DNA of 64,000 bases from Gambelia wislizenii (lineage: Eukaryota > Chordata > Lepidosauria > Squamata > Crotaphytidae): the NCBI GenBank assembly GCA_030847615.1, contig JAUMIR010000014.1, forward strand, positions 13,182,501-13,246,500. The letters run 5' to 3'. The notes beneath the pieces were generated by a model. That model saw only the letters and a program-made list of their open reading frames with translations. It did no database searches and had not been told where the DNA came from. Shown here in pieces: positions 1 to 11,308 of this stretch. Position 1 is the stretch's first letter; each line of letters opens with the position of its first letter. The translations under genes and the position numbers were made by a program.

Positions 1-245
1 CTCCAGGAACAGAGATTCCACCTCAACATGAGGAGGAACTTTTTGACAGTAAGAGCTGTTTGGCAGTGGAACACACTCCCTCGGAGCGTGGTGGGGTCTC
101 CTTCCTTGGAGGTCTTTAAGCAGAGGCTGGATGGCCATCTGTCGGGGATGCTTTGATCAAGATTTCCTGCGTGGCAGGGGGGTTGGACTGGATGGCCCTC
201 GTGGTCTCTTCCAACTCTGCAATTCTATGATTCTATGATTCTATG
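1..245 (+). mobile_element. CR1 LINE, 3' end
   Basis: Encodes the last ORF2 residues (RFHLNMRR, then [13 protein letters not shown], ending HLSGML) and the CR1 3'UTR, finishing in repeated TTCTATGA octamers, the usual CR1 terminus. It is cut by the window start. It abuts an antisense CR1 whose sequence resumes in mid-ORF2, so it probably inserted into that older copy. Confidence 0.85.
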
Positions 246-2210
246 ATCTCCCTTTTGAGAAAGTCCCATCCATCTTGAGATCTCTTCTCTTTTAGTATTC
301 CTGACCATGGGATCACCCCCAATGTTTCTCTGAGTTTATTGAAATCAGCTCTCCTAAAGTCAAGAATGCGTGTCTGACTATGCCTGGCTTCTCCTTTCCA
401 TTGTATAACAAACTCCAGGAGAACATGATCACTCTCACCTAAGGATCCCACCACTTGCACCCCATTAACCAGGTCATCCCTATTGGTTAGGATCAGATCT
501 AAAATAGCTGCCCCTTGTTGCCTCTTCTACCTTTTGGACCATGAAATTGTCTTTCAGGCAAGTAAGGAATTTGCTAGACTTTGAAGTTTTGGTTGAGTTA
601 GATTTCCAGCAAATATCAGGATAGTTGAAGTCACCCATCACTACTACATCTCTCCTTTCTGCGTGTGTGGTTATCTGTTCTAGATAGGCATCATTGAATT
701 CTTCCGTCTGACTTGGGGGTCTGTAGTAGAGTCCCACAATAACATCCGTGTTGTTTCCCTCCCCTTTATTTTTTATCCAGATGCTCTCCACCTGCCTTCC
801 AGTATGGATGTCATGGGTCTCTTCACTGGTGTAAATATCCCTGACATATAATGCTATTTCTCCTCCTTTCCTGTTTGGCCTGTTTCTCTTAAAAAGGTTA
901 TACCCCTTTATTCCTACATTCCACTTACGAGACTCATTCCACCAGGTTTCAGTAATGCCTATTATATCATATTTGCTTTGTTGTGCTAGGAGTTCAAAAT
1001 TCATTTTGCTTCTTTCCCATGCTCTGTGCATTAGTGTAGAGACATCTGAGACCATGTGTTCCCTTTACTTGTTCCCTGTGCAAGTTTTTTTTGCCTCCCA
1101 CTGTTGGGTCCTTGCACTGTTTGCCTTGTTCCCTCTATGCCAGTTTGACTATTTTCTCCAGCCCTTTTGCTTTCCAGAATACTGTCTCCCTCCCCCATAT
1201 GACTCAGTTTATTGCCCTCCTGATTCAAATTCTTGAGACTGTAGGCAAAAATGTTTCTGCCAACTGTCATGAGACGCACCCCATCCCTTGCCAGAAGTCC
1301 CCCCTCATGGAACCGCAGCCCATGATCCAAGAATCCAAATCGTTCTCGGCGACACCATCTATGGAGCCAGTTGTTTACGTCGGCTGTTTTCCTCTTCCAT
1401 CCTGGACCATGTCCTTCAACTGGCAGAAGAGATGAGACGGCAACCTGTGCATCCATTTCTTTCAGCTTCCTCTCCAGAGCCTCATAATCTCGTCTGATCT
1501 TTGGAAAGCTGTGCCTTGCGGTATCATTGCGGTTCCCACATGGAGCAAAAGGAAGGGGTAATGATCAGTAGGCTTGACCAGTCTTGTCAGCCTCTTGGTC
1601 CCATCACGGATCTTTGCCCCAGGGAGAGAACACACCTCCTGAGACATCTTGTCAGGCCCACAAATCACTGCTTCTGTACCCCGCAGCAAGGAGTCCCCCC
1701 CCCAACACCACATGCCTTGCATGAGGCTTTGCAGCTGTTGTTTCTTGTGGTGGTACTCTTAAGGTCCCCTGCTCTGCCCCTGAAGTCTGTCCATGCTGTT
1801 CTTCCTTGTTGTCCTTGATAAGGGAGAGGGCTTTGAATCGATTCTGTAGCTGCAAGTTGCTCGAAGAATTCCTGGATATTCTTGTTCTGTGTGTGACATT
1901 CCTCCAACTGTCTACCTCCTGTGTCTGTGAAGTGACCCTCTCCTCCCCAGCCATTTCCTTTGTGCAGTCCCCGTCCAAGAGTGTTCATTCTGTTCTGTCC
2001 AGGAAAACCTCTTGCTCAAGAATATGGTGAAGTGTAGCTCCCTGGGTCTCCAGCTGCTGGACTTTTTCCTCCAAGAGGGCTACCAACTTGTACTTGGTGC
2101 ATGTGAAGTTCCCCACATCTGTAGGCAAGAAGACAAACATCCCACAAGTGTTGCAGGTGACTGCAGCATTTCCCTCAGTGTCCATGCTGAGAAGTCTTAA
2201 GTAAGCAGTG
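246..2210 (-). mobile_element. CR1 LINE with ORF1 and ORF2-endonuclease remnants
   Basis: Read on the minus strand, ORF1 comes first (about 2185-1250). It has a CxxC-type motif (CNTCGMFVF), a short coiled coil (KLVALLEEKVQQLE) and a GDSL-type esterase segment (GDSLLRGTE, PFLLLHVGT). ORF2 follows (about 1220-250) with endonuclease motifs: [37 protein letters not shown] and ESDHVLLE. Both frames are broken by stops and shifts, so this copy is dead. In the esterase end the expected DGxH reads DGVR, losing the catalytic histidine. The reverse-transcriptase half is absent here; it may lie left of the window beyond the inserted CR1. Confidence 0.85.
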
Positions 2211-2346
2211 AAACAGGACTGTGGGCTTCCTCCTCAAGAAATCCTCTAGTATTCACCAGTCTCTGTCAGTGAACTCAATCTACTAGGAATATAACTTTAT
2301 AGAGATCTCCTGGCTGCAAGCTCGTTCTGAAGGTAGTATTGATATA

Positions 2347-2617
2347 CAGGTCACCCACCCATCCCAATAACTGCTGGGGAAACATTCCTGGACTTACCAT
2401 GTTTAAGTGAAACCACAGATAATAGCAAACCCTATTAAAATAAAGGGCTTCCTGTACAAACATACTATAGAGTTGCATTGGAGGACCTAGAAGATGCCTA
2501 GAGAGGATGATTCTCTAGGCATTTTACAAGACAGCTTTATGGTATGTTTCACCTATTTTGTATCACTCAGACAACTGACACCACAGATATTAGTTCCGTG
2601 GATATGAGGGCGGCCTG
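2347..2617. mobile_element. Tigger-like MITE, subfamily B (diverged)
   Basis: Begins caggtcacccacc and ends gaggGCGGCCTG, flanked by TA on both sides. The interior shares the 'gaggacctagaagatgcctagagag' region, split here as gaggacctag and atgcctagag, with the other subfamily B copies, in reverse orientation. It is diverged, with indels. Confidence 0.6.
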
Positions 2618-2765
2618 TAGCTTTCTATCTCCATTAATGTTTTGTTTAACAACTGAAAGCTGTGAATTCAGGCTACTTAATGGTGCAAATCAGAAGTGAG
2701 CAATTTCAGCAAGTTCGGGGGGTCAGTTTTCTGCCTTTGGCATAGCTGCATAGGCTGCACCCCCT

Positions 2766-2932
2766 ACATCAAATTGAGTACCCAGCTTGTGGGGGCAATT
2801 AGCTAACACACATTGGAAACTGTTTAATGCAGTTAGATGTGTAAATAGCTATTGCTTAAAACAATTTGTAAGCCGCTCTGATAGCCTTGTGGCTGAAGAG
2901 CGGGGTATAAATAACTAACTAAATAAATAAAA
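2766..2932 (+). mobile_element. tRNA-derived SINE with L2-like tail (S2), 3' part
   Basis: Shares GTACCCAGCTTGTGGGGGCA, AGCTAACACACATTGGAAA and GTAAGCCGCTCTGATAGCC with copies at 12490-12757 and 32000-32160. The end (agagcggggtataaat followed by taaa repeats) resembles L2 3' ends. The tRNA-like 5' head is missing. Confidence 0.7.
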
Positions 2933-2939
2933 AAGTCGG

Positions 2940-3285
2940 AACACCTATGTATTCCTCTCTAGATCCTCTCAAAATTGTGAGAGGAAGTGATACCAGATTA
3001 CTTCCTGTCACCATTTTGAGAGGGACTGCAGAGGAAAACAGGTGTGGGGGAGTTAATACAGCATCTGGGATGCTTGTAGGCATGGTGTGTGGGTATTATG
3101 TCTGTTTTCATATTTGAGGGGCTTCTGCATGGCTTTGGGGCAAAATTGTCTGAAAATCACTCTTTCTTTTTTTAAAAAATATTTGGGGTCTTGTTTGGGA
3201 ACGGTGAGGGGGTTCACACACCACAAAAGTGTGATCTGGAGGCCCCATGCAGCCCATGGGACCTACTGTGTCCACCCCTGCCTTA
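2940..3285. mobile_element. hAT-like non-autonomous element (H family), probable
   Basis: The interior (gtcaccattttgagaggga, tgcagaggaaaacagg) is shared with 5518-6573 and 14912-15290. The right end, ggacctactgtgtccaccc, reversed gives the GGGTGGACA-type start common in this family. The left boundary is unclear. Confidence 0.45.
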
Positions 3286-3299
3286 AATTGTGGAAACCA

Positions 3300-4712
3300 T
3301 TATTTTAAAGTGTTTTTAAAAAGTTATTGTTGGACTGTAAATGCCAAAGAAGGGACATTTGGCTAGTAGATCAGTCTCATCTTGACAACTCAAAGCATGG
3401 GAACATTAATGGACCTTTCTTGTGCCAGAACTTCCACTCCAAGTAAGCAATGCACCATAATACTAGCCATTCAGCTCCCTTTAGAATGCATCATTAGTGG
3501 TGTGCAAGTGCTCAAATGAAACAGAACTTTTGCTAATAACAGCATCCACAAACAGCAGGTGTGTAGGATAGTCAGATACACAGTTAGACCATCCTTACTA
3601 GTCCAGTCCAATGGATCTGTATTTGGCGGAAGGAAGTGTCATTGTGTTTAATTGCCTCAGTTACAGGTAAGCCAGATCTATATTCCATTGATTCCATTTA
3701 CAATGATGGAGTAACCAGAAGATAGGATGTTTAGCTATTCAGTGCTAAGTTTAGTGATATGCTAATGAAATCTGTGTCAATAATTCTGCCACTCCACTGT
3801 GAAAATGAAATAATCATAGATTTTCCTTGGGTTTTTTTCTGGGCTGTGCATCTGTGGCTGGCATCTTCAGAGAATGGATGGGTAGGAGTGTGTGTGTGCA
3901 GGTTATATACTGTGAGCCCCTGTTTGGAAGGATATATAAATTTGTGTATTTGAATGGGTAGTTTCTGGGTGTAGAAATGCAGGGCTCATTAGTGTCTGTT
4001 TCTCTGTGCATTCTGACACATTTGGCCTCTGTGCATTCGGCCAACAGCTATCATGTCAGAATGCACAGAGAAGCTATTGAAATCCACAAACACCTGGACA
4101 ACTTCAACAGGAAAGAAGAAACCCTAAAAGGAAACAAAATCTAAGTTGATAGGAGTGTCATCTAAGGTGGTTGACTAAGCCCTGAGGACAATTTGTATTG
4201 AGTCTCATAGATCCTCCTCTTATACTTCTGTGTTTGATCTTTCTCTTCAAAGTCTCCTGACAGTGTGAATAAACAAAAGAAGTTCAAGAAAAGCACCTCT
4301 TTAAGTCTAACTACAGTACTAGCAGGGAGTAGCTATTGTTTGTTAAAGAGTAGGGTGGATTTAGACACCTAATACCTTGGATGTGTAGAGTTTCACTGGA
4401 CTCCATCACATCCCCTTTCAATGAAACCCACACTGAGAAGGCTGAGAAACCACAACTCACAATTTTTTTCTTGAATACACAAGACTATGAAGTGGCACAA
4501 AGGAGAGGAGGAAATTTTAATTTTTTTAAAAAAGATATATCCACTAGGCCAATTGTGACCTCTGGTGCATCAGAGAGTAATGATGCCTTCTCATCTCCTA
4601 CCTACATCTCAACCTTGATACGCCTTGCTAATTTCTGTGCAAGGCTTTTGAGTGATGCTGTATCTATTGAAGGGCAGTGCTAAGAACTTTAACAGCTGCC
4701 TTCATCTGACTT
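3300..4712. other. Intron 1 sequence, no recognised feature
   Basis: AT-rich, with a short (TG)n run near 3890. Open frames here are short and lack recognisable domains. No repeat family was identified by eye. Confidence 0.5.
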
Positions 4713-4930
4713 AGCGTGCATCTACACTATAGAAATAATACAGTTTCCCACCACTTTAAGTGCTTTAGCTCCACCCTATGGAATCCAAGGATTTGTAGTT
4801 TTTCAAGGTCTTTAGCCTCCTCTGTCAAAGAATGCCTCACCAAACTACAAATCCCAGAATTCTGTAGAGTGGAGTCATGGTGATTAATGTGGTGGCAAAC
4901 TGCATTATTTGTACAGTGTACATGCACCCT
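4713..4930. mobile_element. Palindromic hAT-type MITE
   Basis: Starts agcgtgcatctacactat and ends gtgtacatgcaccct. The two halves are imperfect inverted copies: 'atccaaggatttgtagttt' against 'aaactacaaatcccagaat', and the ccaccacttt arms. Related copies lie near 55546-55768 and 57532-57900. Such full-length palindromes are typical of hAT MITEs, but a clean target duplication was not found. Confidence 0.65.
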
Positions 4931-5517
4931 TAGACTATTTTTTCTAGACCAGGGTTGTTGATTCTGAGTAGCAGTTATGGCTCTCTAGTGTTTCAGGTAG
5001 GACTTCTTTCTAGGCCTACCTTGAGATCTCTGGAGTTTCCTTCTGGTGGTCTCCCATTCCAGTACAAAGCAGGCCCAACTCTGCTTAGCTTCCAAAACTA
5101 GATGAGATTGGGTGTGTTTTGTCATCTTTTGGAGTTGTTGCATCTCCAGCACTAGAAACCACATCTGAGACATTAAGTTGCCATTACAAACATGCTCCAC
5201 TTTACTAAAAAAAAAATTCTGGCTCCTCTAGAGCTCTGGGCTTTGATGACCATCATTTTGGATGGTCAGAGATGAGGCACATCCCTAGTCACTTTTCAGG
5301 TTGCTTGGGATGTTTAGTTCTTTTGGGTGGAGAGCCTACTGAAACAACATTAAATGGTCCCACAAAGAGTGTTCTGAACAATAGGTGTGTTTTTCACCTG
5401 CCAAAACCACTTTTTCAGCTGAATTTGGGGGAGGGGGAGGCTCCCTAGGGCTAAACTGAACCTCTAAAGGACCACAAGTGGTTCATTGGCTACATAGTTC
5501 TCACCCTTGTTGTGGGG

Positions 5518-6573
5518 CAGGGATGGACAACTGCATGGGGCCCAGGGGCCAGTTTCTACCTCAGACTCCCAGGACCACACTCTTCACAGCAAGCCCCCAA
5601 ATCTGTTTTCTTCTGCAGTACCTCTCGAAATGGTGATAAGAAATTGATATTGCAGTACTTCCTATTGCTATTTTGAGTGGGACTGCAAAGGAAAATGAAG
5701 ATATTTTGGGGTGGTATGGGTCTCTTGGGAACTTGTGGGGGGTGTCATCAGGATATTTTCATATATTTTCATTCATTGGTTGGTTTGAGGTCAAAAATAG
5801 TCCCCCAAACTGAATCAACTTTTAAAAAAATACATTGCTGGCTGGGTGTGGACCATCTAATCCAACCCCCTGGGGCTCAGTGCAGGATCTTCAGCTAAAG
5901 CATCTCCAGCAGGTAGCTGTCCAGCCTCTTTTTGAAGATGTCCAGAGAAGGAGACTCCACCATCTCTCTAGTCTCCATTTCTGAACCACTCTTACTCTCA
6001 AGAGGTTCCTTCAAATAGTCAATCAAAATCCACTCTCTTGTAACTTCAAACCATTAGAGAACAAACCTGCCCCTTCCTTTCTGTGGCAGCCCTTGAAGTA
6101 TATTTAAAGAGTGTAATCATGTCACCACCTCAGTCTTCTCTTCACCAAGCTGAACATGCCCTCATATGTTGTTTGATTCTCCATACCTCTTATCGTCCTG
6201 GTTGCCCTTCTCTGAACCTGCTTCAACTTGTCTATATCCTTCTTAAAATGAGATGCCCAGAAGTGAATGTAGTACTCCAGAAGAAGTCTGGCCAACACAG
6301 AATATAGTGGGACTCTTACTTCCCTCAAGTTGGAAACTATACTTCTGTTGATGCAAGCTAGGAAAGCATTTGCCTTCTTTGCTGCAGGACCACACTGCTG
6401 GCTCAATTTATGATTATGTTCAATTTATGATTATGGTTTGGAGACAAAAAATGCCCCCAAGCCATGCTGTATTTTTAACTTTTTAAAATGGGGACTGTGG
6501 GCATTCAAGGGCCCTAAAAATGGGATCCAGGGCGCATGCATAGCCTGCAGGCCACAATTTGCCTATCCCTGGT
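5518..6573. mobile_element. hAT-like element (H family) with CR1 nested inside
   Basis: Left end CAGGGATGGACAACTGCATG; right end reversed is CAGGGATAGGCAAATTGTGG, giving about 20-bp imperfect terminal inverted repeats. The flanking octamers ttgtgggg and gtgtagga agree at 5 of 8 positions, compatible with an old hAT target duplication. An old antisense CR1 (5850-6425) occupies the middle. Confidence 0.55.
5850..6425 (-). mobile_element. CR1 LINE fragment, older subfamily
   Basis: Minus-strand translation gives the C-terminal reverse-transcriptase region of CR1 ORF2 ([58 protein letters not shown]). It lacks the TTCTATGA tail and is more diverged than the 21-kb copy. It is sister to the copy at 41577-42112. 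Confidence 0.75.
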
Positions 6574-7570
6574 GTAGGAGTTCTGGCTACAAGCAGCAGT
6601 AGCAGCATCAGCAGATAGGGCAATGCTGCCTCAGGACAGAAGGTGTCATATGGATAAGTATGGGAAAAAATACCCATAGATTTGCACTCTTATCAACAGT
6701 ACGTCCCCCCCCCCCACATTTCCTAAGACTTGTTGCAAGAACAAGGTGTGCAAACTGGGTTGATCTGCATCAAAATGCAATGGAAATAAATTCTCACCCA
6801 TTCCAAGGCTGCTTTTAGCTACTTTAGGTTTGCATTCATGATTTTGTATTTTATTATATGGTGTTGGTATTGCAGTACCCTAAGCATGCTTCAGTACAGA
6901 AAGGGGGGGGCAGAAATTAATTAAATAAAAGAAGTGAAATAAAACTAATAGCAAAGGAGAAACTATTTGGTCCCATGAGGGTGATTTCTAGCCCATGTTT
7001 TCCCATTCTCCAGGTTCTTTCTGTTCATTGTTTTCATTATTGCTTCTGGCTTATTGACTGTCTGGTTGCTTAGGCAGCATGGAAAGTTGTCCTTTCCAGT
7101 TCCTGATCTTGCTTCCCAAGCATCTTGCTAAAAACGAGTATGTCATTGCTAGGCAGGGATGCCGAGAACATTTCTGAACGTCCGAGAAAGCCAGTGTTCC
7201 ACTCCACTCTCTAAGGATGCCAAAGGAAAACTAAGCCACATGTGTGCTCTGTGTATTTGTCACAGCTCCATTCTGTTTTCTGCTCTCCAGATTTTGCTTC
7301 CAGTCTCTTCACGCCCAGGATGCACCCAGACATGTGTGTTCAGTTCCCCCTCTGCAGGATCATATGATAGCTTCCACATGCAGCAGAAGATGCAACAGAG
7401 CTGTGCGTCTCAGACTTTGGTCTTCCAGAGGTTTTGGCCTTTGACACCGCAGACAGCTGAGCCAATGACCAGGGATTTTGGGAGTCAAAGGCACATCTGG
7501 AAGGCAAAAGTTTCAGGACTAATGTTGTAACGAATTCTGTTGTTCTGTTGCCTGTTCCTGTTCAGAGTTG

Positions 7571-7573
<3 letters not shown>
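6574..7573. other. Intron 1 sequence, no recognised feature
   Basis: Contains homopolymer C and G runs near 6706 and 6905. The 123-codon frame at 7159-7530 has no recognisable domain. Nothing else supported. Confidence 0.45.
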
Positions 7574-7605
<32 letters not shown>

Positions 7606-7694
7606 TTTATTTGTATCCCTCCCCTCTACAAAATGCAATCGGAGCGGCTTACAGCATTAAAATATACATACAAACCCCTCCATCCCCCCCCCTC
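7574..7694 (-). mobile_element. L2 LINE 3' tail, left part of a split copy
   Basis: An (AAT)n run followed by atttatttgtatccctccc and the gcggcttaca motif, which is the reverse complement of an L2 3' end. The rest of this L2 resumes at about 8229 after an inserted LINE fragment. Confidence 0.7.
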
Positions 7695-8228
7695 TGGCTT
7701 TTCTTCGCAAACGAAGATTCAGGAAGGACTCATCCCGCACTTTCTGCAAGCGCGCTGATGACTAAAAAGGCCAATCCGAGATAAACAAGTCCGGTTGCAA
7801 AAAGCACAGCAGAAGGTCTCCTTGGGTGATGTTTTTGGGTTGTGACTCTTTCTGCATTGTCGTTTCTCTTCAAGACTTGTTCGGCGTGAGTTCTCAAATA
7901 AGGCTGCAGCATTGTGGATAGTGCGTCTCCACGCCTCCCGAGGCCAGGGCGGACCACTGTTGGTGATCAATTTGGCCGAGACTGAGATGTTGTTTCAGGG
8001 AGTCGTTGTATCGCTTTTTTGGAGCGCCCCTCTTACGCTTACCTGTGGCGAGTTCACCGTAGAGTAGTATTTTTGGGAGGCGATGGTCCTCCATCCTAGA
8101 AATGTGCCCTGCCCAGCGCAGCTGCATTCTCAATATCATGGCCTCAATACTGGTGATCCCTGCTTGCTCAAGGACAGCAACATTCGTCACATAGTCAGTC
8201 CAGTGTATATTTAGGATTGTGCCCACCC
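7695..8228 (-). mobile_element. RTE-like LINE fragment (ORF2 C-terminus with zinc finger)
   Basis: Minus-strand frames read WTDYVTNVAVLEQAGITSIE, then LRMQLRWAGHISRMEDHRLP, KRKRGAPKKRYNDSLKQHL, then CAFCNRTCLSRIGLFSHQRA. The last is a C2H2-like finger common at the C-terminus of some non-LTR retrotransposon ORF2 proteins. It has one frameshift near 7930. I assign it to an RTE-like clade only tentatively. A close copy lies at 45406-45745, sharing the same 3' sequence. It interrupts an L2. Confidence 0.65.
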
Positions 8229-8839
8229 CTTAAAATACAATTAAATAATTAAACATTTAAAACATACTTAATAATTACTAAAAATACTAAAAGCAACACA
8301 ATAAAAAGCTGGATGGGATCAGACTAATAAGATTTTTTCTCTCTGATGGCTGGGTATCTATTCAGGAAAGGTCTGCCGGAAGAGATCTATCTTAAGAACT
8401 TTTTAAAAGCTATTTAAGGTGGTAATGTGACGGATCTCATCTGGCAGGCTGTTCATAATCTGAGAGCAATAGCCGAAAAGGTCCTCTGGGAGGTCGACGA
8501 GAGCCTAGTTTTTGAAGGTTGCAGCAGATTCCTGCCAGAGGACCGGAGTGCACAGGGAGGATTACATGGAAGGAGACGGTCCCAAAGATAGGTTGGACCC
8601 AAACCATTTGGGGCTTTAAAGGTGATAACCAACACCTTGTACTGGGCCTGGAACTAATGGGCAGCCAATGAAGTGAGCTTAAGATCGGTGTTATATGGTC
8701 TCTTCCAGATGTATCCAAGACCAGTCTGGTTGCCATATTCTGTACTAATTGAAGTTTCCAGACCAAGCAGGAGGGTATCCCCATGGTAGAGTGCATTACA
8801 GAAATCAAGACGGGAGGTTAACAGAGCATGTACCACGAT
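8229..8839 (-). mobile_element. L2 LINE fragment, right part of a split copy
   Basis: Minus-strand translation shows the L2 ORF2 C-terminus (SCLVWKLQLVQNMATRLV, GRDHITPILSSLHWLPIS), with frame shifts downstream. It aligns with the better copy at 17124-18668. Confidence 0.75.
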
Positions 8840-9048
8840 CTCAAGGACCATCTAGTCCATCCCCCTGCCCTGCAGGAATGCACAAGTAAAGAATACCAGA
8901 CAGATAACCATCCAGCCTCTGTTTAAATACTTCCAAAGAAGGAGACTCCACCACACTCCAAGGCAGCACATTCCAATGTCAAACAGCTCTTACCATCAGG
9001 AAGTTCTTCTTAATGGTTAGGTGAAATCTCTTTTCTTGTAGTTTCCTG
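8840..9048 (-). mobile_element. CR1 LINE 3' fragment
   Basis: Reverse complement of the CR1 3' region (gaaggagactccaccacact, ggaagttcttcttaatgg). It meets a plus-strand CR1 head-to-head at 9048/9049 and lacks the octamer tail. Confidence 0.7.
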
Positions 9049-9370
9049 TAGCCGTGTTTAAATATTTGAAGGGATGTCATACTGAGGATGGAGCAGGCTT
9101 GTTTTCTGCTGCTCCAGAGACTAGGACACAGAGCGATGAACCCAAACTCTAAAAAGAGATTCCACTTAAACATTAGGAAGAACTTCCTGATGGTAAGAGC
9201 TGTTTGACATTGAAAAGTGCTGCCTTGGAGTATGGTGGAGTCTCCTTCTTTGCAGGTTTTTATACAGATGGCCATCTGTCAGGAATGCTTTTATTGTGTA
9301 TTCCTGCAGGGCAGGGGGTTGAACTAGATGGCCCTTGTGGTCTCTTCCAACTCTATGATTCTATGATTAT
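9049..9370 (+). mobile_element. CR1 LINE 3' fragment with tail
   Basis: Starts at the 'tttgaagggatgtcatactg' region of ORF2 and runs to the 3'UTR (ggttgaactagatggccctt), ending TTCTATGATTCTATGA. It is 5'-truncated like most CR1 copies. Confidence 0.8.
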
Positions 9371-9599
9371 GCAGAGAGACCTGACACATTCCCTCATGAT
9401 AGCATGTTTGTCGTCATCATACCCTCCAAATGTCTTGATTTGGCAGAGGTAGACCCAATTATAAGAGTTACGGGGCACCCTATAGAAGAAATAGCCAACT
9501 TCCATGTGGTTTTTTTTTTTTACCAAAAAATTGTTTTGTGCAGAAACTGTGGTTTTAGTATTAAAAAAAGTATGTGCAATTTTTTGTTGTTGCAAAAAG

Positions 9600-10020
9600 C
9601 AGCATTTTATTTATTTTATTTCTTTTTCTATATTCCATCTTTCTTGTTGAATGGGACCCAAGGTGGCACAAAGCAAATTAAAACAAGATACAGCTTAAAT
9701 CTTTTTCTACAATAATTAAGGAAAGAAATAAACAGTTTGATTAAAAGCACAAAATTAAAAAAAATTAAACACATATAAAATTAATAAAATAGATAAAAGT
9801 GCAGGACATCACTTTCAAAGCACCTTTCTGCCACATGATTTAGAAATCAAAGATGTGTCTAAAGTACCTTTCCATGTTGGAAAAGGGAGAGTGTTCCACA
9901 GACTGGGAGCAAGCACAGAAAAGGCCCTCTCTCCCATCTTCTCATGATCGTGATGGTGGGGAGACCAAGTACAAGCCTTCCCCTGAAGATCTTATAACTT
10001 GAACAGGCTCATGCACTCTG
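9600..10020 (-). mobile_element. L2 LINE fragment, diverged
   Basis: Contains gtgttccacagactggga and agaaaaggccctctctccc. These match the antisense L2 3' region (ttccacaatttggggg, agaaagccctctggg at 17460-17495). The left end is an ATTT-rich tail. Confidence 0.5.
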
Positions 10021-10147
10021 GCTTGTATGTGTTCATTCATTTTGTACAGAATACTCTGTTTTCTTTGTAGAAATTGTATTTTTGAGCCTACCCCCAAACT
10101 CTTTTGCACTTTTTTGGTAAAATATGTCCTGAAATATGAACAATTAG

Positions 10148-10300
10148 GAGCCAGTGTGGTGTACTGGTTTGAGTGTTGGACTACAACTCTGGAGACCTGC
10201 TTGGCCATGAAAACCCACTGGGTGACCTCAAAAAAACCTGTGATAGGTTCTCATTAGGTTTGCCATAAGTCAGAAATTACTTGAAGGCACACAACAACAT
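10148..10300 (+). mobile_element. tRNA-derived SINE (S1), BovB-like tail
   Basis: Starts GAGCCAGTGTGGTGTACTGG with the A-box-like ggtttgagtgttggacta. The tail tgccataagtcagaaattac then ttgaaggcacacaacaac resembles the 3' end of BovB/RTE LINEs. The middle is deleted relative to 58911-59146. Confidence 0.8.
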
Positions 10301-10783
10301 CAATGAGCAATTATTGAAAACACACAAAAACTATTCTAATGTCATCTTGAGGGGAGAAAATAAATTATTTGTCCTTGCTTATGAGAATGAAGTAAGCAAA
10401 GATTTTACTTCCCTAGAATCTGGATGCCTTCATCTCTTTCTGTCAAGAGTGTGGGTATGGATGCACACAGTGTCACAACTTAGCTTGTCTTGGAAAGTGC
10501 TCAGGTGGGCATTTGGCGCTATTCCCTTTGAACACGCAAATTGCAGTTGGTGGTGTATCATCCCAGTGCGCATTTTCTTAAATGAGTCTCTTCGCTGTTT
10601 TTAATTAGGGATGGGCAAATCTGTCAAATCCATTTTTGCTCAGTTGGTTGGATATCTGCCATTCAAGTTCATTCTGTCCCATCTGTGAATTTTGTTTTCA
10701 AAGTCAGCAGAAAAGTGCTTTCATTTTTTTCATGAGCCTTTCTCCTGATACACACATTCTTGAGTTCACTTCTTCATGCACAT

Positions 10784-10977
10784 TTATTCTTGTTGTTATT
10801 GTTGTTGTTGTGTGCCTTCAAGCCTATTCCCATTTATTGCAGCACTAAGGTGAACCTATCATGGGGTTTTCTTGGCAAGATTTGTTTAGAGGAGGTTTGC
10901 CGTTGCCTTCATCTGAGCCTGAGGGAGTGTGACTTTCCATAGCTCAACAGGGATTAAAACCCTGGACACCCAGTGCT
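10784..10977 (-). mobile_element. tRNA-derived SINE (S1)
   Basis: Antisense copy starting at a (GTT)n run, then gtgtgccttcaagcc. It holds ttcttggcaagatttgttta and ends in the B-box region gattaaaaccctgg. Confidence 0.75.
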
Positions 10978-11308
10978 CTACATGGGGCTGCCTTTGAAAA
11001 GTGCTCAGAAACTTCAGTTTGTCCAAAGAACTGCAGCCAAGTTGTTAACTGGGGCTGGCTACAGGGAGCACACAACTCATTTGTTGCAACAGCTCCACTG
11101 GCTGCTGGTTCATTTCTGGGCACAATTCAAAGTGCTGGTTTTGACCTATGAAGCCCTGTATGTCATGGGTTATTTGAAGGACCATATTTCCTTGTGTGAG
11201 CCCAGCAGAGCTTTAAGATCATCAAGAGATGAACAAAGGAGGGGCCTTCTTGGTGGCTGCTCCCAGATGAAAGGCAGGATACAAGCTAATCATCTTCATC
11301 ATCATCCA
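10970..11308 (+). mobile_element. L2-like LINE 3' fragment
   Basis: Encodes LYMGLPLKSAQKLQFVQRTA, then LQQLHWLLVHFWAQFKVLVL, TYEALYVMGYLKDHI and EPSRALRSS, the C-terminal end of an L2-clade ORF2. The 3' end is aaggcaggatacaagctaat followed by atcatcatc, a typical L2 tail. Confidence 0.75.
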
